Assembly (NCBI GenBank): GCA_026018925.1
Contig: JAKSZU010000016.1
Location: forward strand, 6,244,940 to 6,308,939
Source: Tupaia tana
Taxonomy: Eukaryota > Chordata > Mammalia > Scandentia > Tupaiidae
Length of the DNA stretch: 64,000 bases
Reading direction: 5' to 3'
A program made the position numbers and the translations under genes. A model generated the notes under the pieces. That model was not told the DNA's origin, did no database searches, and saw nothing but the letters and a program-made list of their open reading frames with translations. This document shows, piece after piece, positions 46,206 to 57,690 of this stretch (positions within the stretch are counted from its first letter, which is position 1; each line of letters begins with the position of its first letter).

Positions 46206-46343
46206 AATGGAATCAGATTTGGATCACGTGCAAGGTGTTTGACTTTCGGCAAGTTACTTCATTTAACTCCACAATTTCTTCAGTTCTGAAATGATTATTA
46301 ATTTTAATCCCTACTAGAGATGGTTTATATGATACTTAATTTT
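46206..46343 (+). repeat. MIR-like direct repeat, copy 2
   Basis: Same 140-bp unit as 45330, 876 bp away in the same orientation (atggaatcagatttggatca to tttatatgat). Similarity breaks off sharply on both sides. Confidence 0.55.
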
Positions 46344-46460
46344 GAAGAAATTAATTTTATAGAAATTTGTGTTATTTGACTTTTAAAATATGAATAAGTG
46401 GCTCAATGATTATACAGTATCAATAATTTTAAGAAGCAATTGTATTAACCTTTTATTTTT

Positions 46461-48682
46461 TTTTAATTTATTTATTTGCATTCATTCACTGAACATCATT
46501 ACAGCATACAAAATGAGATTTTCCATCCAAAGTACATTATATATTGTCTCAAGCACATCAACAAACATGTTATTGTCAGCAAATGATCTTCCATTTCTTG
46601 TCTTCTGTATGTTTTGCTTCCCCCCCCATCCTTGATTCCCTATCTCCTACCCTCTTCCATCTCCCACTCTCCTCCCACACTGTCTCTGGTATCTATGTTT
46701 GCTTTCTATACTGTTTTCTCCTCACATTTTATTGTATCGCCAAAGACCCTAATCAATCCAAATACCCTCATAGCAAACACAGGTGATACACACATTTCCA
46801 TGAACACAAGTCTTACTTTACGCATCCTATAAAGTAGCACCTAGCTGGGGCTACATATCCTACTGCAGTCATTGAATAGATATATATTTTTTTTCTGAAA
46901 CTTTTTTTTTTGTAACTCAATTTACATTCCTTCCCTAAGCTTCATCACAGCATACAAAATGCAATCTCCCATCCAGTACACACTGCATAGTGACACAATC
47001 ATGCACATTACAAAAAATTTTCCATTACTAGTTCCTAGAATTACTTCCACCCCTCTTTCTGACCCTCTGTCCCTTCCCACCCTCCTCTCACACCACCTCC
47101 GGTGTCTACAATTGTCCTTCATTCCCTTCCCACCCACGTTGCATTGATCACACAATTTCCCACATCATCTAACTACTTTCAATGGTGAGTTCACTCATTA
47201 CTACTAAGAAAACCAGTTTTAACTTAACTCAAAGAAGTGCCAAGGAACTTTGCTTAAAGCCAGGAAACAAGTTAGGATTCTGTTCAAATGGTAGGTGCAT
47301 GAACCTATCAGTCTCATGTACTTTTATCTTCTGTTCTGGTTCAATTTTCCTGATTAAATTCTGGGATATAATATTCAACTCCAGACTTGTCCCTATGATT
47401 AAGTTGGCCACTTTCATAGTTTTTGGACTCTTATTTCCATGTGTCTGTGTTTAATTTTCTTGATACAGCACACCCTTGAGAACTTCTTGGAGATCTGGTC
47501 TGGTGCTGGTAAATTCTTTCAGGTTTTGTTTATCTGAGAATGTTCTTGTCTTTTCTTCCCACCTGAAAGATAATCTTGCCGGGTACAGTATTCTTGGCTG
47601 AAACTGCTTCTCTCGTAACACTTTGAATATATTTTCCCATTCTCTCCTCGCTCGCATTGTTTCTGATGAGAGATCTGCTGTTAGCCTGATGGGATGTCCT
47701 TTGTAGGTAACTTGATGTTTCTCTCTTGCCAATCTTAGTATCTTGTCTTTGTCTGCGGCTTTGGTCAACCTGGCTATAATGTATCTTGGAGAAGATCTTC
47801 TTGGGTTGATTTTATTTAGGGTCCTTTGTGTTTCCTGGGACTGGATCTTCGAATGCCTCTCTAGGTTTGGAAAGTTTTCTTGCAGGATTTCATGGAATAG
47901 ATTATCAATGCCTTTATGGGTCTCTTCACCTTCTGGAATGCCAATTATCCGGATATTTGGACGTTTGATGGTATCCAGTACTTCTCGCATATCATTCTCA
48001 AATTTTTGGGCCATTTTCTCAGTCTTCATGGTGGATTTTTCTAAGCCAGCCATTTTCTCTTCTATATCTGAGATTCTATTTTCTGAATGATCTAGTCTGC
48101 TTTTAATACTTTCAAGGGAGATTTTGACTTCTTGTATTATAGACTTCATCTCTAGCAGTTCTGTTTGAGTCTTTTGTAAAGTGTGTAATTCCTCTTTTAG
48201 ATCTTGCAAGAATTTCCTCATCTCCTGGAACTCGGCAACTTCTTTCTCCTTTCTCTTTAGCAGTTCATTATCTCTCTTTTCTTCCATCTCTGTTAGTTTC
48301 GACATTATGAATGCTCTAAATTCCTTATCAGACATTTCCATGACTTTCACCGAACTGCTTGTGGATGAAGGAGAGTTACTCTTTTCCATTGGAGGAGAGG
48401 TATTTTCTCATTTTCCCATATTCCTCGTGATCCGACAGTGATTTCTTGTCATCTGATGGATGGTGTGTTTCTTTCAAATTCTTGGAGTTAAGCCTCAATG
48501 TTCAGGAGCAAGCAGACAGAGGTGTTCCAGAATCTGTTTGCTGTTCTGTTGTGATCGCACACTAGCTTTGGTTGCTGGAGGCTGAATTATGAGTAGAAAA
48601 TCTTCATTTCTCCTGTCCCCTGAAATATCTAGTTCCCAGTAGCCATGCGGAATCCTCTGAAGGAAGGACTCAACTCTCCTCT
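46461..48682 (-). mobile_element. ORF1-only L1 derivative (HAL1/half-L1 type), full element
   Basis: A 2.2-kb retrotransposon on the minus strand bounded by a perfect 16-bp TSD, ttaaccttttattttt (46445-46460 and 48683-48698). In minus-strand order it has a 5' UTR of about 290 bp, an uninterrupted ORF1, about 1 kb of 3' UTR with two G-rich polypurine tracts (near 47100 and 46680), and an A/T-rich tail. There is no trace of an ORF2 endonuclease or reverse transcriptase. The intact TSD argues that it inserted in this form and did not lose ORF2 later. Mobilisation presumably used L1 ORF2 protein in trans. Confidence 0.82.
47451..48389 (-). CDS. L1-type ORF1 protein, uninterrupted
   Basis: A 312-codon frame with the complete L1 ORF1p layout. 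A short charged N-terminus is followed by a coiled coil from about residue 20 to 135 (heptads rich in E, K, L and M), the trimerisation region in this family. An RRM-like domain follows, with RPNIRIIGIPEGEE (143-156) and PRYIIARL (201-208), then the C-terminal domain (TADLSSETMRARREWENIF, ILYPARLSF). L1 ORF1p is an RNA-binding chaperone of the retrotransposition RNP. The length is close to the 338 residues of human ORF1p. Lack of stops and frameshifts points to a fairly recent insertion. I chose the Met at 48389 because the upstream frame is non-coding 5' UTR. Confidence 0.88.
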   Translation of the reverse strand: MEKSNSPSSTSSSVKVMEMSDKEFRAFIMSKLTEMEEKRDNELLKRKEKEVAEFQEMRKFLQDLKEELHTLQKTQTELLEMKSIIQEVKISLESIKSRLDHSENRISDIEEKMAGLEKSTMKTEKMAQKFENDMREVLDTIKRPNIRIIGIPEGEETHKGIDNLFHEILQENFPNLERHSKIQSQETQRTLNKINPRRSSPRYIIARLTKAADKDKILRLAREKHQVTYKGHPIRLTADLSSETMRARREWENIFKVLREKQFQPRILYPARLSFRWEEKTRTFSDKQNLKEFTSTRPDLQEVLKGVLYQEN

Positions 48683-48731
48683 TAACCTTTTATTTTTGAA
48701 TAGCCTCTTATAAGTATACTTGAGTATAATT

Positions 48732-48974
48732 TTGTTTGTTTGTTTGCTAGAGGGCGTGTGTGCTTGCAAGAGAGAGAGAAAGAGAAAGTGAGAATTCAAC
48801 CCCCTGGGCGATGGCCATGCTGCGATATCTTCTCCCATTCTCCTCTCGGGATTTTGGGCATGCAAGCACATGCCAGGCGTGATTTTTCAAGCCACCACAT
48901 GTGTAAATACTGTGGCTGTGTAGTCAGTCATGTAGGATCCAGCCGCCTTAACATTCATGCCATCTGCTGGCCCC
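48732..48974 (-). mobile_element. SINE type B
   Basis: Antisense copy with GTTT-rich tail, 33 bp beyond the HAL1-like element's target duplication. Diverged head (ccatctgctggcccc). Confidence 0.77.
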
Positions 48975-49568
48975 ACTTGCATGTGATAAAAGTTGCAGAA
49001 TTTACAGCTGAAAGAAAGAATTTACCTTGACATGGTGGTGTACCCTGCCAGACCCATCATCTGCCATGAATCGCTTATGGAAACCTGATTTAAGAGGTCC
49101 TCTCTGAGGACGCTGCCTTCTCTCTTCATAACTTCTCCCAAAATACTCCTCATATTTCTGTCAGATTCTACACAGGCACAACAGATAGTAGAAAAATGTG
49201 CCAAATTAATACTTTACAAATGACTCAGTGTTTCCCCCCAAATGTATTGAGGTGCAATTGACAAGTAAAACTCGCCTGTCTGCCATCACATCCATGTCCG
49301 ACCTGATGCTCACCACCACCGCGGTCCCCGATGGGCCGCGTCTCCCCAGGTCGAGACTGACTCCCAGCAGCGTGGCTTCCCACGTCACTGCTTCGTGCCT
49401 TCCCGTGAGCGCTCAAGTCTGAGAGGCCATAATTAAGTTGTAATGTTCAATGAGCACCGCGAATCTCTCAAAAGCAAGAACAACTCCCTTGTCTAGCTCT
49501 TAGTTGGAACATGAAGAACATTGATTGAATGAATCAAGATTTTAGAAATATGGAGACCATTCACAGAG
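48975..49568. other. Intergenic, no recognised element
   Basis: A short tattgaggtgcaattgacaa near 49247 may be an old L1 remnant; otherwise unassigned. Confidence 0.4.
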
Positions 49569-49821
49569 GTTTTTATTATTTTTTTTATACTCACCAGAAA
49601 GCACAGGGAGAGGGAAAGAGCGAAAGAAAGCACCCCCACACTCCATGGAGTACGGTCCTGTCCCAAATCCCTTCTCCTCCACTTCTCCACCCTGTCAGGA
49701 TTTGGACCATACACACAAATGCTTATGGTGTGTTTTTCAAGCTGTCAGGGCTGGGATTCAAACCGCATGGTCAGCCATAGTGGGACGTGGCTCCCTTCAC
49801 CACCAGGTAACCCGGTCAGCC
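49569..49821 (-). mobile_element. SINE type B, diverged
   Basis: Antisense copy; body retained (tgtcaggatttggaccatac), head altered. Confidence 0.68.
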
Positions 49822-50851
49822 CACAGACGTTGTGAACAAATGTTCCTCTTCACCTTACTAGCTGCTGTGTGAGCTCTGAGGGAAATCACTGTCTCCACGG
49901 CGTTACTGTACCCCAGGAGCAGGGCTAAGGAAATCTGAGCACGTCTCCTGATTTCATTACTATAGCCTGTCCTTGACTTGGAATGAAGTTCCAACCTCTG
50001 ATTGAATCGTACGGCGGTTCCGAGTCTCCAGACCCTTCTCACCCCCTGGACACCTATCCGGTTCTGACAGATACAGCATCTTGTGCGTGTAAGTTACTAA
50101 TTTATTTTCTCCCGATTGACTCTCTTGGTCTACATTGTGAAAATTGATCGGAGCCTCGTCAATACTTCCCCCCTTCTCAACGGGCATTGAAGCTTTGCTA
50201 GCAGAAGGCACAGGGGAGACGCTGGGGGACAGATGGTTTTGTTTCCTGGCTGTGCATTCGGCAGGCCACAGCAGGAGTGGCTCCCTCCTGCAGTGCCAGC
50301 TTCTCCGGTGCCTGGCATCCGGCAGGTCACCCCACCACCTGGGGAGGTTTGTAGCAGATGCCTCAGCTGACTCACTTCCCAAGGAACAGTGTTTCCTGGC
50401 ACCACAGAGGACAGATTTCTGGCCAGTTGTCCCAGAGGGATACTTTTCAGCAGCTTCCCCTGGCACGGCCCCGCAGCAGTTTCTCCAGCTCTCAGTGAGT
50501 CACAGCGCTGCCTTCTCCAACAAGCCAGCATCTCGGCACAGGTGGGTGAGGGGAGCGTGCGTGTGTGTGTGGGGGGGGAGTGTGGGGGGGGAGGTGCTGC
50601 TCTACCTCAGCCCTGGGATTAGTGACTGCTCCTTTCACCTGCCATTTTCATATTATTTGGTTTTCTTTCTCCTTAGTCAATCCCTCATTATCCCCCTGTT
50701 ACAGTTAATAATTATTTATATTACATCTTTCCTGTCCCAATTACTGTGTGGTTTGTGGACATGTTTCTGAGAGAAGTGAGTTAAAATGTTACTGCGATGC
50801 AGCACGAAGCATGGGGAACTTTAAACAGTATCATCAAAATAAACCATTTAT
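49822..50851. other. Intergenic, GC-richer, unassigned
   Basis: 50150-50620 is GC-rich with a poly-G stretch near 50570-50600. A 208-codon chance frame crosses it with no recognisable domain. An old LTR is possible but not demonstrable. Confidence 0.35.
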
Positions 50852-51132
50852 GGGAACCAGCAGTTAGCGTAATGGCTATGTCGCTGGACTCCCACGTAGT
50901 CGACCACTGTTCGCATCCCGGACCCGGTGGCTTAAAACTCATGCCGGGCACGTGTGTGTGCATGCCCAAGATCCCGAGAGGAGAATGGGGGAGAAGGGAT
51001 TGCGGCGTGACCATCCCCCCTGGGGGGTGATTTCTCGCTTTCTGTCTCTATGTCTCTCTCTGTCTGTCTGGCGAATGCACGCGCCCTATAGCAAAAACCT
51101 CTCCTAAAAAAACAAACAAACAAACAAAAAAA
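50852..51132 (+). mobile_element. SINE type A
   Basis: Sense copy starting gggaaccagcagttagcgta with tail (CAAA)n. CpG-rich (cgcatcccggacccgg). Confidence 0.86.
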
Positions 51133-51423
51133 CACTGTAAGTCAGTACATAGGAATGTCCTGAAGATTTAATGCAGTAATACATACATAATACAAAGCCT
51201 GGTGCATCTTAAGTTCAAAATAAATGCTAAATTCTCCCACTGGTGTCATCTCTAGGTCCCCATTCATCAACCAGCTTTAGGAGCAGAAAAAAAGAAATTT
51301 ACATGAATGTCAGTTGTTACATTTAATGATAGAGCAAAGACAATTTGATTTCAAAGGCGGTAGCAAGATTATTTATATTTGGGAATGATGGAAAGAATGG
51401 GAGTTAGAATATCACCTGGTGTT

Positions 51424-51692
51424 GGGACCAGCAGTTAGCGTAATGGCTATGTCGCTGGACTCCCACATGGTCGACCGCGATTCAAGTCTTGGACCTGGTG
51501 GCTTAAACTCACGCCGGGCGTGTGTGTGTGCGTGCCCAAGATCCTGAGAGGAGAATGGAGGAGGAGGGATTGCGGTGTGGCCATCCCCTCTGGGGGGTGA
51601 CTTCTCACTTTCTATCTCTCTGTCTCTCTCTGTCTGTCTGGTGAGCACACACGCCCTATAGCAAAAACCTCTCAAAAAAATAAATAAATAAA
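51424..51692 (+). mobile_element. SINE type A with 18-bp TSD
   Basis: Perfect TSD agaatatcacctggtgtt at 51406-51423 and 51693-51710. Tail (AATA)n. A good reference copy for the family. Confidence 0.92.
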
Positions 51693-51710
51693 AGAATATC
51701 ACCTGGTGTT

Positions 51711-52296
51711 TATTTTATCCTTAAATTGCATACTTAAGAGCGCCTATTGTCAGACTTGATGTGAAACCCATCTGGGAAGCCAGGGCAGTAACTGCATGTA
51801 GAAATATATTTCTATTTAGTTTTTCTTTTGGTTTGTATTTATTCACTTATTTCACTATATCAAAATCACTTGTGATCCTAAATTAGAAGTAGGGAAGGAC
51901 TGAACATACAGGCCTACCCAGGGCATTCCTCGTGATTTTTACTGCTTTTATCTTCAGGGTCTAAAACATACTAATCTGACCAATTAATATTCACAATGGA
52001 ATATTGACATAGAATTCAATTAAAGGCAGGTGGAAAGCACAGAGATATCTTTGAAGTAACTGGGATTCATTTTCACTAATTGGGACTGTTTTCTGCTTGG
52101 GCAATACCTGCTGAGGTCATCTGCAAATTTATATTTACTGAGCTGATGGGAAGCTCACTGGGGAATATGACTGTGAGTAAGCCACAAGGAAAGCGGAAAA
52201 CCACCTCTCCTTTACATCGCTCGCACACACAAAATTTATTCTAGGTGTATTAACGCTTTAAATGTTAAAAGTAAAACTTTAAATGAAAAAAAAAAT
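51711..52296. other. Intergenic, no recognised element
   Basis: AT-rich; nothing recognised. Confidence 0.5.
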
Positions 52297-52580
52297 GGGG
52301 GCCAGCAGTTGGTGTAATGGCTATATCGCTAAACTCCCATGTAGCCAACCACAGTTCGAGTCCCCGACCCGGTGGCTTAAACTCACGCCGGGCGGGTGTG
52401 CATGCGTGCCCAAGATCCTGAGAGGAGAATGCAGGAGAAGGGATTGCAGCGTGGCCATCCCCCCTGGGGGGTGATTTCTCACTTTCTATCTTTCCGACTC
52501 TCTCTGTCTGGTGAGCGCACGTGCCCTATAGCAAAAACCTCTCAAAAAAAAAAAAAAAAAAAGAAAAAAAGAAAAAAAAG
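52297..52580 (+). mobile_element. SINE type A
   Basis: Sense copy starting ggggccagcagttggtgtaa, head intermediate between types A and B. Tail of mixed A and G. Confidence 0.85.
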
Positions 52581-52599
52581 AAACGGACACGGACTATGA

Positions 52600-52890
52600 G
52601 CCAGAACAGTCAGTATTTGCCTTTTCGCACCGGGCTCATTTTCTTTACCATGAAGTCCTCTAGGCTCATCCCCGTCGCCACAAATGATGGAGTAGAGAGT
52701 GGAACTGCGATTTCCCGAGGCTGAGAGGGGTACAGGTGAGACGGGCTCAGGCAGAGGCCGGTTAATGAGAACAGAATCACAGTCAGATTGGAGGAGTAAG
52801 TTCTAGTGTTTTATAACACAGTAGGGGGACTATAGTTAATAACTTATTATATATTTAAAAATAGCTGGAAGGGAAGATAGAACGTGGCTG
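52600..52890 (+). mobile_element. Old L1 3' UTR fragment
   Basis: gagagtggaactgcgatttc, then ggaggagtaagttctagtgt and acagtagggggactatagtt, a familiar L1 3' UTR series in sense orientation. Confidence 0.6.
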
Positions 52891-53066
52891 ATTTATATAC
52901 TTCCTATACATTTTGTCATTATTTTAAAATGTACACCTACTTCCAAAAAACAGTTTCTGTGAAAGTGCGTGATGGTCGGCTGACAACAGCCTCATACGTC
53001 TCATGTTTATTGTGTCTCTTCATGGCTCCATTTTTCTCTTGTGCTTGGGTTAATCTCATTTTATTG

Positions 53067-53106
53067 GGTCACCAGGAAAGTCATGACACATTTTTTGTAT
53101 GGAAAA
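53067..53106. mobile_element. Left half of a mariner-type MITE
   Basis: ttgggtcaccaggaaagtca followed by tgacacattttttgtatgg; the right inverted end is missing. A SINE inserted just downstream. Confidence 0.5.
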
Positions 53107-53116
53107 ACACATCATT

Positions 53117-53405
53117 GGGACCAGCAGTTAGCGTAATGGCTATGTCGCTGGACTCCCATGTAGTCGACCATGGTTCGAGTCCCGGACCCGGTGGCTTAAA
53201 CTCACGCCAGGCGTGTGTGCGTGCGTGCCCAAGATCCCGAGAGGAGAACGGAGGAGAAGGGATTGTGGCATGGCCATCCCCCCCCCCGGGGGGTGATTTC
53301 TTGCTTTCTGTCTCTGTCTCTCTCTGTCTGGCGAGCGCACGTGCCCTGTAGCAAAAACCTCTCAAAACCGCCCCCCCAAAACAAAACAAAACAAACAAAA
53401 TACCC
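53117..53405 (+). mobile_element. SINE type A with 10-bp TSD
   Basis: TSD cacatcattg at 53107-53116 and 53406-53415. C-run at 53279-53287 in the body and (AAAC)n tail. Confidence 0.88.
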
Positions 53406-55161
53406 CACATCATTGTGCCTAAGCATATACAACTCACTGTTCATGTTGCCATTAAGAGGCTGCAGTAAGTGACTGACCTACAAATGAAATTAAAAGTGAT
53501 TTTTTTGTAGCTGTAATAAGACTTTATATTTACATTACACTTTTTTCCTAGTACTGATCTTCAGTTAATAATGCAGGAATAAATATTGATGAAATATAGT
53601 TCAGCATATGACAATGGCACGGCTACTACCCTCAAGACTACAGGGTTTCAAACTTACTACCTCATTACTCCTCCAGCTCTTCTAAAAGGCTGCAAATATG
53701 TTTGAGTGCATATCTTTCTTTTCTTTTCTTTTATTTATTTTTAGGATTCATTTTTTTTAAAACATTTGATCACTATACATCATTTGGCTTGTATAGAGAA
53801 TTTACCCAACATGAACTACATCTCAGACCTGTCCAGCTGAGGATACTATACACATTATCATCGATAGGTAATAAACCATTTCTGTGTCCCACAAATGTCT
53901 TGCTTCTTTATTTTTTCTCCCTGACTTCTTTCCCTACACTCTTCCCCTCTCCCACCCTCCTTCCACACTGTCTCCAGCGTCCATAACTATTTTCACTGCT
54001 TTAATGTCCTCCAGTCTTTTAGTCTCTCCATATACTCGACAGTCAGTATATATTAAGTGGAGACATACAATATCTTTCTTTCATATCCTGGCTTGCTTCA
54101 CTCAGCCATAAATCTTCCAAATCTTCCATAACAACCACTTTCTATCAAATGCCAGGATCTTATTTTGTATTAGCTGAATAGTATACCATAGAGTATATGT
54201 GCCACACTTTTTCAATTCATTCATCTGTTCATGAACATTTGCATTGGTTCCATGCCTTAGCAATTGTGAATAATGCTGCAATAAGCATTGATGTGCAAGC
54301 ATTTTTCCAACTGAGTATTCTGTCCTTTGGGTAAATACCCAGAAGTGCGATTGCTGGGTCATATAGTAATTCTGTCTGTAGGTCTTTGAGGAATCTGCAT
54401 ATTGTTTTCCACAGTGGCTGGACCAATTTACATTCCCACTAACAGAGTAAGAGAGTTCTACTTTCACCACAACCCCGCCAACACTGATCAATTTTGTATT
54501 TTTAATCCTTGCCACTTGAACCGGGGTTAGGTGATATCTCATTGTGGTTTTAATCTACATCTCCCTTATGGTGAGGAATGTTGAGTATATCCTCATATGC
54601 TTTTTGCCTGTTCATATGTCTTCCTTAGAGAGTTGTTTGTTCAGCTCATTTTCTCATCTTTTAATTGGGTTAATCGTTTTTATATTTATTTATTTATTTA
54701 CTTATTTATTTTCAGGTAAACCACTTGAGTTCCCTGTGTATTCTGGTTATCAGTCCCTTATCTGAGGCATAGTTTACAAAAATATTCTCCCATTCTGAGA
54801 GTTGTCAATTCACACTAATTACTGTGTCCTTTGCTGTGTAGAAACTTCTTAATTTGATATAGTCCGACTTGTCTATTTTGGGGATTATTGCCCATGCTTT
54901 GGGAGTCTTGTTTAAGAAGTCTTTGCCTACCCCAATGTTTCCCAACATTTCCCTAGTGTTTTCCACCAGTAGTTTTATGGTTTGAGATCTTAGGTTCAGA
55001 TCTTTGATCCATTTTGAGTTTAATTTTTGTTAATGGTGAAAGATGGGGATCCAGTTTCATCTTTCTGCAGGTGGATACTCAGTTTTTCCAGCACCATTTG
55101 CTAAAGGTGCTTTCTTTTTCACACTTGATTGATTGGTATCTTTTGTCAAAAATCATTTGGC

Positions 55162-55425
55162 GGGAACCAGCAGTTAGCGTAATGGCTATGTTGCTGGACT
55201 CCCACGTAGTCGACCGCGGTTCGTGTCCCAGACCCAGTGGCTTAAAACTCACGCCGGGCGCGTGTGCGTGCGTGTCTAAGATCCCGAGAGGAGAATGGAG
55301 GAGAAGGGATTGTGGTGTGACCATCCCCCGGGGGGGTGATTTCTCACTTTCTGTCTCTCTCTCTCTCTCTCTGTCTGTCTGGCGAGCGCACGTGCCCTAT
55401 AGCGAAAACCTCTCTAAAAAAAAAA
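55162..55425 (+). mobile_element. SINE type A with TSD, inside L1
   Basis: TSD aaaaatcatttggc at 55148-55161 and 55426-55439 (A-run merges with the tail). Confidence 0.88.
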
Positions 55426-55946
55426 AAAAATCATTTGGCTGTATGTTCGGGGGCTTATTTCTGGGGTCTCTATTCTATTCCATTGATCCACTTGTCTGAA
55501 TTTTTTGTTTGTTTGTTTTGTTTTGTTTTGCCAATACCACACTGTTTTGATTATCACAGCTTTATACTATATTTTGGGGTCAGGGAGTAGATGCTACCCA
55601 CTCCACTCTTCTTGCACAGGATTGCTTTGGCAGTACAAGGTCTTTTATGATTCCATACAAATTCTGTGGTTGTCTTTTCTAGACCTAAAAAGAATATCTC
55701 TGGTAATTTGATTGGAATTGCATTAAATATGTAGAATAATTTGGGTAGACTTGCCTTTTTTTCCTTTTTTTTTAGTTAAAAGGCATCAAATTCTATTTCA
55801 CCAGTTCAGTCTCATGTACTTTATCTTTTGTCGTGATTCAATTTTCTCAATTAAATTCTGGGATATAATATTCAACTCCAGACTTGTCCCATGATTAAGT
55901 TGGCCATTTTCTTATTTTTTTAAGTCTTATTTCTGTGTTACTGTAT

Positions 55947-56938
55947 TTAATTTTCCTGGTATAGTACTCCCTGCAGAATTTCTTGGAGATCTGGGCTGGT
56001 GTTGGTAAATTCTTTCAGATTTTGTTTATCTGAGAATGTTCTTGTCTTTTCTTCCCATATGAAGGATAATCTTGCTGGGTATAGAATCCGTGGTTGCAAT
56101 TGCTTTTCCCTTAACACTTTGAATATATTTTCCCATTCTTCCCTCACTCTCATTGTTTCCGATGAGAGATCTGCTGTCTGCCTGATGGGATATCCTTTGT
56201 AGGTAACTTGCCATTTCTTGCCAATCTTAGTATCTTGTCTTTGTCAGTGGTTTTGCTTAGTCTGGCTATAATGTGTCTTGGAGATCTTCTCAGGTTGATT
56301 CTATTTGGGGTCCTTTGTATTTCTTGGGACTGTATTTTTGAATGCTTCTCTAGGTTTAGAAAGTTTTCTTGAAGGATTTCATGGAATAGATTGTCAATGC
56401 CCTTATGGGTCTCTTCACCTTCTGGGATGCCAATTATCTGGATGTTTGGACGTTTGATGGTATCTAGTATTTCTCGTATAGTATTGTCATGTGTTTGGAC
56501 AATTTTCTCAGTCTTCATTGTGGATTTTTCTAGGCCAGTAATTCTATCTTCTACAACTGAGGTTCAATTTTCAGTGTGATCTTGTCTGCTTTGAATACTT
56601 TCAAGGGAGGTTTTGACTTCCTGTATTATAGCCTTCATCTCTAACAGGTCCATTTGATTCTTTTTTAAGGTGTGTAATTCCTCTTTTAGATCTTGCAAGA
56701 ATTTCCTCACCTCCTGAAGCTCGTCAGCTCCTTCCCCCTGCCTCTTTGGCAGTTCATTGTCTCTCTTCTCTTCCATCTCTGTGAGCTTTGTCACCATGAA
56801 AATTCTAAATTCTTTATCAGACATTTCCATGAATTCCACCATACTGTCTGAGGATGAAGAGGACTTATTTTTCCTGGGAGGAGAGGTATTTTCTTGTTTT
56901 TCCATATTTCTTGTGATCCTGCAGTGATTTCTAGTCAT
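55947..56938 (-). pseudogene. Broken L1-type ORF1
   Basis: Three successive frames (56938-56564, 56518-56150 and 56153-55947) correspond to the N-terminal coiled coil, the RRM-like centre (RPNIQIIGIPEGEE) and the C-terminal end (NLKEFTNTSPDLQEILQG) of the intact ORF1 at 47451. Stops and frameshifts separate them, for example after QSRQDHTEN near 56567 and around 56150. Confidence 0.82.
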
Positions 56939-57317
56939 CAGATGGATGGTGTGTTTCTTCTAATTCTTGAAGTTCAGTCTGAGTGTTCAGAGGTGTAGAG
57001 GAAGTGATCTGCAATCTTTCTTTTGTTCCATCCTCACTCTTTGTGCATCAGAATCAGTGGGAATAGAGGAATATTCTGACCCTAACTGTATTCAGAGGTG
57101 TAGATTCTGTTCACTTGGACCTGTCTAGACACTTAGTGAACAGAGGCTGAGAAGGAAATGAGTAAAGATTTTTAAAAAAGAAAAGAATTAAAGAAAAGGA
57201 AAGAAGAAAACATAAAATAAGAAGGAAAAACAAAGATAATAAAAAACTATAGATTTTAATATTAAAATGCAAAAATTGAAAACCGTGCAGCAACCAAGCG
57301 CCCTGAGTGAAAGCACT

Positions 57318-57614
57318 AGTTCACAGCTGAAGTTCAGGATCCATGTGGAGGTAGGCCTGGGTTTGTGCCTTTCCTAAATAGAAGGGGAAAGGCACTTATT
57401 AACACAATAAAGGGGCTCGAAAGCCCACAGAATACTTTACCTTAAAATAAATGAAAAAATTAAAAGACTCGGGGAGACACAGACAGAGAGAACTAGAGAC
57501 AAAGAGACAGGTAACACTACCCACTAGAAATAAGTGAGGAAGAAGTATCAGCGGAAAATCTTCATTTTTAAGTCTCTGAAAGCGGTAGTTCACAGCTGAA
57601 GTTCAGGATCCATG
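57318..57614 (-). repeat. 5' UTR repeat unit of the ORF1-only element
   Basis: The same 28-bp start, including ctgaacttcagctgtgaact on the minus strand, occurs at 57587-57614 and 57318-57345, 269 bp apart. The unit between them aligns with the tandem units at 60058-62733. Confidence 0.78.
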
Positions 57615-57690
57615 TCAGAATTGCCATTTGATTATATTAATTCTTTTAATCCAGGAACATGGGATGTCCTTTCACTTTTTTGTGTCATTT

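Larger units (their letters stand above)
55756..57616 (-). mobile_element. Second ORF1-only element, nested in L1 ORF2
   Basis: About 1.86 kb with short TSD-like agacttgcc (55747-55755) and agaattgcc (57617-57625). Minus-strand order: a 5' UTR containing more than one repeat unit of 269 bp, a broken ORF1, about 190 bp of 3' UTR homologous to the copy at 46461 (agtctggagttgaatattat), and an A-rich tail. The 3' UTR is much shorter than in the first copy, so it was polyadenylated early or belongs to another subfamily. ORF2 is absent. Confidence 0.75.

Noticed and set aside
50144-50770. 208-codon plus-strand frame
   Set aside because: No recognisable domain and a low-complexity stretch from the poly-G run; treated as chance.
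51424-51500. tRNA genes in the many A-box/B-box-like heads
   Set aside because: The heads are linked to SINE bodies and tails and do not fold as a full cloverleaf by eye, so they are SINE promoters and not tRNA genes.
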